A stretch of 64,000 bases of DNA, from the NCBI GenBank assembly GCA_963556195.1, contig CAUVYP010000244.1, positions 2,046,001-2,110,000 on the forward strand. Reading direction: 5' to 3'. A program made the position numbers and the translations under genes. The notes beneath the pieces were generated by a model. The model did no database searches and had not been told where the DNA came from. It saw only the letters and a program-made list of their open reading frames with translations. Positions 9,701-22,453 of this stretch are shown here, piece after piece (positions within the stretch are counted from its first letter, which is position 1; each line of letters starts with the position of its first letter). Source of the DNA: Sepiola atlantica. Lineage: Eukaryota; Mollusca; Cephalopoda; Sepiida; Sepiolidae.

Positions 9701-11851
9701 TCTCGAATAGGCCTTTTCTACTGAAGTACCAAGTTTCAGAAGTGCAGCTCTTGTACTGCCGGAGATATGTCGATACAAACTGAATACGCAAAACATCAAC
9801 AAAATTTAGCGCGTTTTAAAGTTGATATCGCTTTTGTTTATAACTTCCACATTTATTCGAATTGTGCCACGAAACTTTGCAGACAGTCGCGGAGACACAT
9901 TTTCTACTGAAGTACCAAGTTTCAGAAGTGCAGCTCTTGTACTGCCGGAGATATGTCGATACAAACTGAATACGCAAAACATCAACAAAATTTAGCGCAT
10001 TTTAAAGTTGATATCGCTTTTGTTTATAACTTCCACATTTATTCGAATTGTGCAACGAAACTTTGCAGACAGTCTCGAATAGGCCTTTTCTACTGAAGTA
10101 CCAAGTTTCAGAAGTGCAGCTCTTGTACTGCCGGATATATGTCGATACAAACTGAATACGCAAAACATCAACAAAATTTAGCGCGTTTTAAAGTTGATAT
10201 CGCTTTTGTTTATAACTTCCACATTTATTCGAATTGTGCCACGAAACTTTGCAGCCAGTCGCGGAGACACATTTTCATCTGAAGTACCAAGTTTCAGAAG
10301 TGCAGCTGTTGTACTGCCGGAGATATGTCGATACAAACTGAATACGCAAAACATCAACAAAATTTAGCGCGTTTTAAAGTTGATATCGCTTTTGTTTATA
10401 ACTTCCACATTTATTCGAATTGTGCCACAAAACTTTGCAGACAGTCGCGGAGACACATTGTCTACTGAAGTACCAAGTATCAGAAGTGCAGCTCTTGTAC
10501 TGCCGGAGATATGTCGATACAAACTGAATACGCAAAACGCTAACAAAATTTAGCGCGTTTTAAAGTTGATATCGCTTTTGTTTATAACTTCCACATTTAT
10601 TCGAATTGTGCAACGAAACTTTGCAGACAGTCGCGGAGACACATGTTCTACTGAAGTACCAAGTTTCAGAAGTGCAGCTCTTGTACTGCCGGAGATATGT
10701 CGATACAAACTGAATACGCAAAACATCAACAAAATTTAGCGCGTTTTAAAGTTGATATCGCTTTTGTTTATAACTTCCACATTTATTCGAATTGTGCCAC
10801 GAAACTTTGCAGACAGTCGCGGAGACACATTTTCTACTGAAGTACCAAGTTTCAGAAGTGCAGCTCTTGTACTGCCGGAGATATGTCGATACAAACTGAA
10901 TACGCAAAACATCAACAAAATTTAGCGCATTTTAAAGTTGATATCGCTTTTGTTTATAACTTCCACATTTATTCGAATTGTGCAACGAAACTTTGCAGAC
11001 AGTCTCGAATAGGCCTTTTCTACTGAAGTACCAAGTTTCAGAAGTGCAGCTCTTGTACTGCCGGATATATGTCGATACAAACTGAATACGCAAAACATCA
11101 ACAAAATTTAGCGCGTTTTAAAGTTGATATCGCTTTTGTTTATAACTTCCACATTTATTCGAATTGTGCCACGAAACTTTGCAGACAGTCGCGGAGACAC
11201 ATTTTCCACTGAAGTACCAAGTTTCAGAAGTGCAGCTGTTGTACTGCCGGAGATATGTCGATACAAACTGAATACGCAAAACATCAACAAAATTTAGCGC
11301 GTTTTAAAGTTGATATCGCTTTTGTTTATAACTTCCACATTTATTCGAATTGTGCCACGAAACTTTGCAGACAGTCGCGGAGACACATTGTCTACTGAAG
11401 TACCAAGTATCAGAAGTGCAGCTCTTGTACTGCCGGAGATATGTCGATACAAACTGAATACGCAAAACGCTAACAAAATTTAGCGCGTTTTAAAGTTGAT
11501 ATCGCTTTTGTTTATAACTTCCACATTTATTCGAATTGTGCAACGAAACTTTGCAGACAGTCGCGGAGACACATGTTCTACTGAAGTACCAAGTTTCAGA
11601 AGTGCAGCTCTTGTACTGCCGGAGATATGTCGATACAAACTGAATACGCAAAACATCAACAAAATTTAGCGCGTTTTAATGTTGATATCGCTTTTGTTTA
11701 TAACTTCCACATTTATTCGAATTGTGCCACGAAACTTAGCAGACAGTCTCAAATAGGCCTTTTCTACTGAAGTACCAAGTTTCAGAAGTGCAGCTCTTGT
11801 ACTGCCGGAGATATGTCGATACAAACTGAATACGCAAAACATCAACAAAAT
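6458..11851 (+). repeat. Large HOR copy 1 (41-monomer spacing to next copy)
   Basis: Monomers 6458-8875 (13 units) recur in order at 14084-16501, a shift of 7626 bp. Monomers 8876-11851 (16 units) recur at 17432-20407, a shift of 8556 bp. Linking markers include tgtagatac with acgctaac (6607, 14233), ctctagtactg (8074, 15702), aaactttgaagac (8199, 15829), the stop-loss change aaaattaagcgcg (8500, 16126), ccttttctactgagatacc, and cttagcagac (11735, 20291). The difference between the two shifts is exactly 5 monomers. The segment 11852-14083 between the copies is not part of the match. Confidence 0.85.
9806..11665 (+). repeat. Tandem duplication of a 5-monomer block (930 bp x 2)
   Basis: Blocks 9806-10735 and 10736-11665 have the same five-monomer order. 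First comes a type B monomer. Next is one whose start reads tttagcgcattttaaag and which carries ccggatatatg. A type B monomer with gctgttgtactg follows, then type B cattgtctactg with accaagtatcag and acgctaac, then type B catgttctactg. The same double block is found at 18362-20221, so the duplication preceded the copying of the larger unit. In the related 23-monomer units near 23.4, 27.7 and 36.6 kb the block is single. Confidence 0.88.
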
Positions 11852-14083
11852 TTAGCGCGTTTTAAAGTTGATATCGCTTTTGTTTATAACTTCCACATTT
11901 ATTCGAATTGTGCCACGAAACTTTGCAGACAGTCTCAAATAAGCCTTTTCAACTGAAGTACCAAGTTTCAGAAGTGCAGCTGTTGTACTGCCGGAGATAT
12001 GTCGATACAAACTGAATACGCAAAACATCAACAAAATTTAGCGCGTTTTAAAGTTGATATCGCTTTTGTTTATAACTTACACATTTATTCGAATTGTGCC
12101 ACGAAACTTTGCAGACAGTCGCGGAGACACATTTTCTACTGAAGTACCAAGTTTCAGAAGTGCAGCTGTTGTACTTCCGGACATATGTCGATACAAACTG
12201 AATACGCAAAACATCAACAAAATTTAGCGCGTTTTAAAGTTGATATCGCTTTTGTTTATAACTTCCACATTTATTCGAATTGTGCAACGAAACTTTGCAG
12301 ACAGTCTCGAATAGGCCTTTTCTACTGAAGTACCAAGTTTCAGAAGTGCAGCTCTTGTACTGCCGGAGATATGTCGATACAAACTGAATACGCAAAACAT
12401 CAACAAAATTTAGCGCGTTTTAAAGTTGATATCGCTTTTGTTTATAACTTCCACATTTATTCGAATTGTGCAACGAACCTTTGCAGACAGTCTCGAATAG
12501 GCCTTTTCTACTGAAGTACCAAGTTTCAGAAGTGCAGCTCTTGTACTGCCGGGGATATGTCGATACAAACTGAATACGTAAAACATCAACAAAATTTAGC
12601 GCGTTTTAATGTTGATATCGCTTTTGTTTATAACTTCCACATTTATTCGAATTGTGCCACGAAACTTTGCAGACAGTCTCAAATAAGCCTTTTCTACTGA
12701 AGTACCAAGTTTCAGAAGTGCAGCTCTTGTACTGCCGGAGATATGTCGATACAAACTGAATACGCAAAACATCAACAAAATTTAGCGCGTTTTAAAGTTG
12801 ATATCGCTTTTGTTAATAACTTCCACATTTATTCGAATTGTGCAACGAAACTTTGCAGACAGTCTCGAATAGGCCTTTTCTACTGAAGTACCAAGTTTCA
12901 GAAGTGCAGCTCTTGTACTGCCGGAGATATGTCGATACAAACTGAATACGCAAAACATCAACAAAATTTAGCGCGTTTTAATGTTGATATCGCTTTTGTT
13001 TATAACTTCCACATTTATTCGAATTGTGCCACGAAACTTTGCAGACAGTCTCAAATAGGCCTTTACTACTGAAGTACCAAGTTTCAGAAGTGCAGCTCTT
13101 GTACTGCCGGAGATATGTCGATACAAACTGAATACGCAAAACATCAACAAAATTTAGCGCGTTTTAAAGTTGATATCGCTTTTGTTTATAACTTCCACAT
13201 TTATTCGAATTGTGCAACGAACCTTTGCAGACAGTCTCGAATAGGCCTTTTCTACTGAGGTACCAAGTTTCAGAAGTGCAGCTCTAGTACTGCCGGAGAT
13301 ATGTCGATACAAACTGAATACGCAAAACATCAACAAAATTTAGCGCGTTTTAAAGTTGATATCGCTTTTGTTTATAACTTCCACATTTATTCGAATTGTG
13401 CCACGAAACTTTGCAGACAGTCGCGGAGACACATTTTCTACTGAAGTACCAAGTTTCAGAAGTGCAGCTCTTGTACTGCCGGAGATATGTCGATACAAAC
13501 TGAATACGCAAAACATCAACAAAATTTAGCGCGTTTTAAAGTTGATATCGCTTTTGTTTATAACTTCCACATTTATTCGAATTGTGCAACGAAACTTTGC
13601 AGACAGTCTCGAATAGGCCTTTTCTACTGAAGTACCAAGTTTCAGAAGTGCAGCTCTTGTACTGCCGGATATATGTCGATACAAACTGAATACGCAAAAC
13701 ATCAACAAAATTTAGCGCGTTTTAAAGTTGATATCGCTTTTGTTTATAACTTACACATTTATTCGAATTGTGCCACGAAACTTTGCAGACAGTCGCGGAG
13801 ACACATGTTCTACTGAAGTACCAAGTTTCAGAAGTGCAGCTGTTGTACTGCCGGAGATATGTCGATACAAACTGAATACGCAAAACATCAACAAAATTTA
13901 GCGCGTTTTAAAGTTGATATCGCTTTTGTTTATAACTTCCACATTTATTCGAATTGTGCAACGAAACTTTGCAGACAGTCTCAAATAGGCCTTTTCTACT
14001 GAAGTACCAAGTTTCAGAAGTGCAGCTCTTGTACTGCCGGAGATATGTCGATACAAACTGAATACGCAAAACATCAACAAAAT
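11852..14083 (+). repeat. Linking segment of 12 monomers, related to 3.9-4.7 kb and 0.6-1.0 kb
   Basis: This segment separates the two copies of the large HOR. Monomers 12038-12781 match 3940-4683 in order: an aacttacacat monomer with ccggacatatg, a type A monomer, one with gaatacgtaaaac, and one with gttttaatgttg and tctcaaataagcc. The shift of 8098 bp is 42 monomers plus the 286 bp added by the inverted insertion. Its last two monomers (13712, 13898) correspond to 592 and 778. The segment is therefore a mosaic of the first region. Confidence 0.7.
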
Positions 14084-17000
14084 TTAGCGCGTTTTAAAGT
14101 TGATATCGCTTTTGTTTATAACTTCCACATTTATTCGAATTGTGCAACGAAACTTTGCAGACAGTCTCGAATAGGCCTTTTCTACTGAGGTACCAAGTTT
14201 CAGAAGTGCAGCTCTTGTACTGCCGGAGATATGTAGATACAAACTGAATACGCAAAACGCTAACAAAATTTAGCGCGTTTTAAAGTTGATATCGCTTTTG
14301 TTTATAACTTCCACATTTATTCGAATTGTGCCACGAAACTTTGCAGACAGTCGCGGAGACACATTGTCTACTGAAGTACCAAGTATCAGAAGTGCATCAC
14401 TTGTACTGCCGGAGATATGTCGATACAAACTGAATACGCAAAACATCAACAAAATTTAGCGCGTTTTAAAGTTGATATCGCTTTTGTGTATAACTTCCAC
14501 ATTTATTCGAATTGTGCAACGAAACTTTGCAGACAGTCTCGAATAGGCCTTTTCTACTGAAGTACCAAGTTTCAGAAGTGCAGCTCTTGTACTGCCGGAG
14601 ATATGTCGATACGAACTGAATACGTAAAACATCAACAAAATTTAGCGCGTTTTAATGTTGATATCGCTTTTGTTTATAACTTCCACATTTATTCGAATTG
14701 TGCAACGAAACTTTGCAGACAGTCTCAAATAGGCCTTTTCTACTGAAGTACCCAGTTTCAGAAGTGCAGCTCTTGTACTGCCGGAGATATGTCGATACAA
14801 ACTGAATACGCAAAACATCAACAAAATTTAGCGCGTTTTAAAGTTGATATCGCTTTTGTTTATAACTTCCACATTTATTCGAATTGTGCCACGAAACTTT
14901 GCAGACAGTCCTGAATAGGCCTCATCTACTGAAGTACCAAGTTTCAGAAGTGCAGCTCTTGTACTGCCGGAGATATGTCGATACAAACTGAATACGCAAA
15001 ACATCAACAAGATTTAGCGCGTTTTAAAGTTGATATCGCTTTTGTTTATAACTTCCACATTTATTCGAATTGTGCAACGAAACGTTGCAGACAGTCGCGG
15101 AGACACATTTTCTACTGAAGTACCAAGTTTCAGAAGTGCAGCTCTTGTACTGCCGGAGATATGTCGATACAAACTGAATACGCAAAACATCAACAAAATT
15201 TAGCGCGTTTTAAAGTTGATATCGCTTTTGTTTATAACTTCCACATTTATTCGAATTGTGCAACGAAACTTTGCAGACAGTCTCAAATAGGCCTTTTCTA
15301 CTGAAGTACCAAGTTTCAGAAGTGCAGCTCTTGTACTGCCGGAGATATGTCGATACAAACTGAATACGCAAAACATCAACAAAATTTAGCGCGTTTTAAT
15401 GTTGATATCGCTTTTGTTTATAACTTCCACATTTATTCGAATTGTGCCACGAAACTTTGCAGACAGTCTCAAATAGGCCTTTTCTACTGAAGTACCAAGT
15501 TTCAGAAGTGCAGCTCTTGTACTGCCGGAGATATGTCGATACAAACTGAATACGCAAAACACCAACAAAATTTAGCGCGTTTTAAAGTTGATATCGCTTT
15601 TGTTTATAACTTCCACATTTATTCGAATTGTGCAACGAACCTTTGCAGACAGTCTCGAATAGGCCTTTTCTACTGAGGTACCAAGTTTCAGAAGTGCAGC
15701 TCTAGTACTGCCGGAGATATGTCGATACAAACTGAATACGCAAAACATCAACAAAATTTAGCGCGTTTTAAAGTTGATATCGCTTTTGTTTATAACTTCC
15801 ACATTTATTCGAATTGTGCAACGAAACTTTGAAGACAGTCTCGAATAGGCCTTTTCTACTGAAGTACCAAGTTTCAGAAGTGCAGCTCTTGTACTGCCGG
15901 AGATATGTCGATACAAACTGAATACGCAAAACATCAACAAAATTTAGCGCGTTTTAAAGTTGATATCGCTTTTGTTTATAACATCCACATTTATTCGAAT
16001 TGTGCAACGAAACTTTGCAGACAGTCTCGAATAGGCCTTTCCTACTGAAGTACCAAGTTTCAGAAGTGCAGCTCTTGTACTGCCGGAGATATGTCAATAC
16101 AAACTGAATACGCAAAACATCAACAAAATTAAGCGCGTTTTAAAGTTGATATCGCTTTTGTATATAACTTCCACATTTATTCGAATTGTGGCACGAAACT
16201 TTGCAGACAGTCGCGGAGACACATTTTCTACTGAAGTACAAAGTTTCAGAAGTGCAGCTCTTGTACTGCCGGAGATATGTCGATACAAACTGAATACGCA
16301 AAACATCAACAAAATTTAGCGCGTTTTAAAGTTGATATCGCTTTTGTTTATAACTTCCACATTTATTCGAATTGTGCAACGAAACTTTGCAGACAGTCTC
16401 GAATAGGCCTTTTCTACTGAAGTACCAAGTTTCAGAAGTGCAGCTCTTGTACTGCCGGATATATGTCGATACAAACTGAATACGCAACACATCAACAAAA
16501 TTTAGCGCGTTTTAAAGTTGATATCGCTTTTGTTTATAACTTCCACATTTATTCGAATTGTGCCACGAAACGTTGCAGACAGTCACGGAGACACATTTTC
16601 TACTGAAGTACCAAGTTTCAGAAGTGCAGCTCTTGTACTGCCGGAGATATGTCGATACAAACTGAATACGCAAAACATCAACAAAATTTAGCGCGTTTTA
16701 AAGTTGATATCGCTTTTGTTTATAACTTCCACATTTATTCGAATTGTGCAACGAAACTTTGCAGACAGTCTCGAATAGGCCTTTTCTACTGAAGTACCAA
16801 GTTTCAGAAGTGCAGCTCTTGTACTGCCGGAGATATGTCGATACAAACTGAATACGCAAAACATCAACAAAATTTAGCGCGTTTTAATGTTGATATCGCT
16901 TTTGTTTATAACTTCCACATTTATTCGAATTGTGCCACGAAACTTTGCAGACAGTCTCAAATAGGCCTTTTCTACTGAAGTACCAAGTTTCAGAAGTGCA

Positions 17001-20000
17001 GCTCTTGTACTGCCGGAGATATGTCGATACAAACTGAATACGCAAAACACCAACAAAATTTAGCGCGTTTTAAAGTTGATATCGCTTTTGTTTATAACTT
17101 CCACATTTATTCGAATTGTGCAACGAATCTTTGCAGACAGTCGCGGAGACACATTTTCTACTGAGGTACCAAGTTTCAGAAGTGCAGCTCTAGTACTGCC
17201 GGAGATATGTCGATACAAACTGAATACGCAAAACATCAACAAAATTTAGCGCGTTTTAAAGTTGATATCGCTTTTGTTTATAACTTCCACATTTATTCGA
17301 ATTGTGCAACGAAACTTTGCAGACAGTCTCGAATAGGCCTTTTCTACTGAAGTACCAAGTTTCAGAAGTGCAGCTCTTGTACTGCCGGATATATGTCGAT
17401 ACAAACTGAATACGCAAAACATCAACAAAATTTAGCGCGTTTTAAAGTTGATATCGCTTTTGTTTATAACTTCCACATTTATTCGAATTGTGCCACGAAA
17501 CTTTGCAGACAGTCGCGGAGACACCTTTTCTACTGAAGTACCAAGTTTCAGAAGTGCAGCTGTTGTACTGCCGGAGATATGTCGATACAAACTGAATACG
17601 CAAAACATCAACAAAATTTAGCGCGTTTTAAAGTTGATATCGCTTTTGTTTATAACTTCCACATTTATTCGAATTGTGCAACGAAACTTTGCAGACAGTC
17701 TCGAATAGGCCTTTTCTACTGAGATACCAAGTTTCAGAAGTGCAGCTCTTGTACTGCCGGAGATATGTCGATACAAACTGAATACGCAAAACATCAACAA
17801 AATTTAGCGCGTTTTAAAGTTGATATCGCTTTTGTTTATAACTTCCACATTTATTCGAATTGTGCAACGAAACTTTGCAGACAGTCTCGAATAGGCCTTT
17901 TCTACTGAGGTACCAAGTTTCAGAAGTGCAGCTCTTGTACTGCCGGAGATATGTCGATATAAACTTAATACGCAAAACATCAACAAAATTTAGCGCGTTT
18001 TAAAGTTGATATCGCTTTTGTTTATAACTTCCACATTTATTCGAATTGTGCAACGAAACTTTGCAGACAGTCTCGAATAGGCCTTTTCTACTAAAGTACC
18101 AAGTTTCAGAAGTGCAGCTCTTGTACTGCCGGAGATATGTCGATACAAACTGAATACGCAAAACATCAACAAAATTTAGCGCGTTTTAAAGTTGATATCG
18201 CTTTTGTTTATAACTTCCACATTTATTCGAATTGTGCAACGAAACTTTGCAGACAGTCTCGAATAGGCCTTTTCTACTGAAGTACCAAGTTTCAGAAGTG
18301 CAGCTCTTGTACTGCCGGAGATATGTCGATACAAACTGAATACGCAAAACATCAACAAAATTTAGCGCGTTTTAAAGTTGATATCGCTTTTGTTTATAAC
18401 TTCCACATTTATTCGAATTGTGCCACGAAACTTTGCAGACAGTCGCGGAGACACATTTTCTACTGAAGTACCAAGTTTCAGAAGTGCAGCTCTTGTACTG
18501 CCGGAGATATGTCGATACAAACTGAATACGCAAAACATCAACAAAATTTAGCGCATTTTAAAGTTGATATCGCTTTTGTTTATAACTTCCACATTTATTC
18601 GAATTGTGCAACGAAACTTTGCAGACAGTCTCGAATAGGCCTTTTCTACTGCAGTACCAAGTTTCAGAAGTGCAGCTCTTGTACTGCCGGATATATGTCG
18701 ATACAAACTGAATACGCAAAACATCAACAAAATTTAGCGCGTTTTAAAGTTGATATCGCTTTTGTTTATAACTTCCACATTTATTCGAATTGTGCCACGA
18801 AACTTTGCAGACAGTCGCGGAGACACATTTTCCACTGAAGTACCAAGTTTCAGAAGTGCAGCTGTTGTACTGCCGGAGATATGTCGATACAAACTGAATA
18901 CGCAAAACATCAACAAAATTTAGCGCGTTTTAAAGTTGATATCGCTTTTGTTTATAACTTCCACATTTATTCGAATTGTGCCACAAAACTTTGCAGACAG
19001 TCGCGGAGACACATTGTCTACTGAAGTACCAAGTATCAGAAGTGCAGCTCTTGTACTGCCGGAGATATGTCGATACAAACTGAATACGCAAAACGCTAAC
19101 AAAATTTAGCGCGTTTTAAAGTTGATATCGCTTTTGTTTATAACTTCCACATTTATTCGAATTGTGCAACGAAACTTTGCAGACAGTCGCGGAGACACAT
19201 GTTCTACTGAAGTACCAAGTTTCAGAAGTGCAGCTCTTGTACTGCCGGAGATATGTCGATACAAACTGAATACGCAAAACATCAACAAAATTTAGCGCGT
19301 TTTAAAGTTGATATCGCTTTTGTTTATAACTTCCACATTTATTCGAATTGTGCCACGAAACTTTGCAGACAGTCGCGGAGACACATTTTCTACTGAAGTA
19401 CCAAGTTTCAGAAGTGCAGCTCTTGTACTGCCGGAGATATGTCGATACAAACTGAATACGCAAAACATCAACAAAATTTAGCGCATTTTAAAGTTGATAT
19501 CGCTTTTGTTTATAACTTCCACATTTATTCGAATTGTGCAACGAAACTTTGCAGACAGTCTCGAATAGGCCTTTTCTACTGAAGTACCAAGTTTCAGAAG
19601 TGCAGCTCTTGTACTGCCGGATATATGTCGATACAAACTGAATACGCAAAACATCAACAAAATTTAGCGCGTTTTAAAGTTGATATCGCTTTTGTTTATA
19701 ACTTCCACATTTATTCGAATTGTGCCACGAAACTTTGCAGACAGTCGCGGAGACACATTTTCCACTGAAGTACCAAGTTTCAGAAGTGCAGCTGTTGTAC
19801 TGCCGGAGATATGTCGATACAAACTGAATACGCAAAACATCAACAAAATTTAGCGCGTTTTAAAGTTGATATCGCTTTTGTTTATAACTTCCACATTTAT
19901 TCGAATTGTGCCACGAAACTTTGCAGACAGTCGCGGAGACACATTGTCTACTGAAGTACCAAGTATCAGAAGTGCAGCTCTTGTACTGCCGGATATATGT

Positions 20001-20407
20001 CGATACAAACTGAATACGCAAAACGCTAACAAAATTTAGCGCGTTTTAAAGTTGATATCGCTTTTGTTTATAACTTCCACATTTATTCGAATTGTGCAAC
20101 GAAACTTTGCAGACAGTCGCGGAGACACATGTTCCACTGAAGTACCAAGTTTCAGAAGTGCAGCTCTTGTACTGCCGGAGATATGTCGATACAAACTGAA
20201 TACGCAAAACATCAACAAAATTTAGCGCGTTTTAATGTTGATATCGCTTTTGTTTATAACTTCCACATTTATTCGAATTGTGCCACGAAACTTAGCAGAC
20301 AGTCTCAAATAGGCCTTTTCTACTGAAGTACCAAGTTTCAGAAGTGCAGCTCTTGTACTGCCGGAGATATGTCGATACAAACTGAATACGCAAAACATCA
20401 ACAAAAT
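14084..20407 (+). repeat. Large HOR copy 2 with a 5-monomer insertion (46-monomer spacing)
   Basis: This copy matches 6458-11851 over 29 monomers. It differs by an extra 930 bp at 16502-17431, and by private point changes such as c-to-a at 16096 (gtcaatac), gaatacgcaacac near 16487 and gcagtacc near 18652. The 5-monomer tandem block is again double (18362-19291 and 19292-20221). Confidence 0.85.
16502..17431 (+). repeat. Five-monomer insertion in large HOR copy 2 (930 bp)
   Basis: These five monomers are absent at the corresponding place in copy 1, where 8690-8875 is followed directly by 8876. They resemble nearby monomers. 16874 carries gttttaatgttgat and ends with acaccaac like 15386. 17060 keeps ctctagtactg like 15572 but has the type B window. 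17246 carries ccggatatatg like 16316. The source was therefore the neighbouring 15.2-16.5 kb stretch, with some mosaic exchange. The first monomer has tcacggag, which puts a stop in the minus-strand frame. Confidence 0.75.
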
Positions 20408-22453
20408 TTAGCGCGTTTTAAAGTTGATATCGCTTTTGTTTATAACTTCCACATTTATTCGAATTGTGCAACGAAACTTTGCAGACAGTCCTGAATAGGC
20501 CTCATCTACTGAAGTACCAAGTTTCAGAAGTGCAGCTCTTGTACTGCCGGAGATATGTCGATACAAACTGAATACGCAAAACATCAACAAGATTTAGCGC
20601 GTTTTAAAGTTGATATCGCTTTTGTTTATAACTTCCACATTTATTCGAATTGTGCAACGAAACGTTGCAGACAGTCGCGGAGACACATTTTCTACTGAAG
20701 TACCAAGTTTCAGAAGTGCAGCTCTTGTACTGCCGGAGATATGTCGATACAAACTGAATACGCAAAACATCAACAAAATTTAGCGCGTTTTAAAGTTGAT
20801 ATCGCTTTTGTTTATAACTTCCACATTTATTCGAATTGTGCAACGAAACTTTGCAGACAGTCTCGAATAGGCCTTTTCTACTAAAGTACCAAGTTTCAGA
20901 AGTGCAGCTCTTGTACTGCCGGAGATATGTCGATACAAACTGAATACGCAAAACATCAACAAAATTTAGCGCGTTTTAATGTTGATATCGCTTTTGTGTA
21001 TAACTTCCACATTTATTCGAATTGTGCAACGAAACTTTGCAGACAGTCTCGAATAGGCCTTTTCTACTGAAGTACCAAGTTTCAGAAGTGCAGCTCTTGT
21101 ACTGCCGGAGATATGTCGATACAAACTGAATACGTAAAACATCAACAAAATTTAGCGCGTTTTAATGTTGATATCGCTTTTGTTTATAACTTCCACATTT
21201 ATTCGAATTGTGCAACGAAACTTTGCAGACAGTCTCAAATAGGCCTTTTCTACTGAAGTACCAAGTTTCAGAAGTGCAGCTCTTGTACTGCCGGAGATAT
21301 GTCGATACAAACTGAATACGCAAAACATCAACAAAATTTAGCGCGTTTTAAAGTTGATATCGCTTTTGTTTATACCTTCCACATTTATTCGAATTGTGCA
21401 ACGAAACTTTGCAGACAGTCCTGAATAGGCCTCATCTACTGAAGTACCAAGTTTCAGAAGTGCAGCTCTTGTACTGCCGGAGATATGTCGATACAAACTG
21501 AATACGCAAAACATCAACAAGATTTAGCGCGTTTTAAAGTTGATATCGCTTTTGTTTATAACTTCCACATTTATTCGAATTGTGCAACGAAACGTTGCAG
21601 ATAGTCGCGGAGACACATTTTCTACTGAAGTACCAAGTTTCAGAAGTGCAGCTCTTGTACTGCCGGAGATATGTCGATACAAACTGAATACGCAAAACAT
21701 CAACAAAATTTAGCGCGTTTTAAAGTTGATATCGCTTTTGTTTATAACTTCCACATTTATTCGAATTGTGCAACGAAACTTTGCAGACAGTCTCGAATAG
21801 GCCTTTTCTACTGAAGTACCAAGTTTCAGAAGTGCAGCTCTTGTACTGCCGGAGATATGTCGATACAAACTGAATACGCAAAACATCAACAAAATTTAGC
21901 GCGTTTTAATGTTGATATCGCTTTTGTTTATAACTTCCACATTTATTCGAATTGTGCAACGAACCTTTGCAGACAGTCTCAAATAGGCCTTTTCTACTGA
22001 GGTACCAAGTTTCAGAAGTGCAGCTCTAGTACTGCCGGAGATATGTCGATACAAACTGAATACGCAAAACATCAACAAAATTTAGCGCGTTTTAAAGTTG
22101 ATATCGCTTTTGTTTATAACTTCCACATTTATTCGAATTGTGCAACGAAACTTTGCAGACAGTCTCGAATAGGCCTTTTCTACTGAAGTACCAAGTTTCA
22201 GAAGTGCAGCTCTTGTACTGCCGGAGATATGTAGATACAAACTGAATACGCAAAACATCAACAAAATTTAGCGCGTTTTAAAGTTGATATCGCTTTTGTT
22301 TATAACTTCCACATTTATTCGAATTGTGCAACGAAACTTTGCAGACAGTCTCGAATAGGCCTTTTCTACTGAAGTACCAAGTTTCAGAAGTGCAGCTCTT
22401 GTACTGCCGGATATATGTCGATACAAACTGAATACGCAAAACATCAACAAAAT
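20408..22453 (+). repeat. Mosaic segment with third copy of the 6.8-7.8 kb block
   Basis: Monomers 20966-21895 repeat 14456-15385 (shift 6510 bp, 35 monomers) and hence 6830-7759. They carry ttttgtgtataac, then gaatacgtaaaac, the type C window cctgaataggcctcatc and gaaacgttgcag in order. The type C and gaaacgttgcag pair at 20408-20779 is repeated at 21338-21709, a 5-monomer (930 bp) spacing. The segment bridges the large HOR and the 23-monomer HOR. Confidence 0.7.

Noticed and set aside
18509..18838. Plus-strand frame of 109 codons (also 37667-37996)
   Set aside because: It exists only because ctgaagtacc became ctgcagtacc in one monomer and removed a stop. The sequence is ordinary satellite and the frame is not kept elsewhere.
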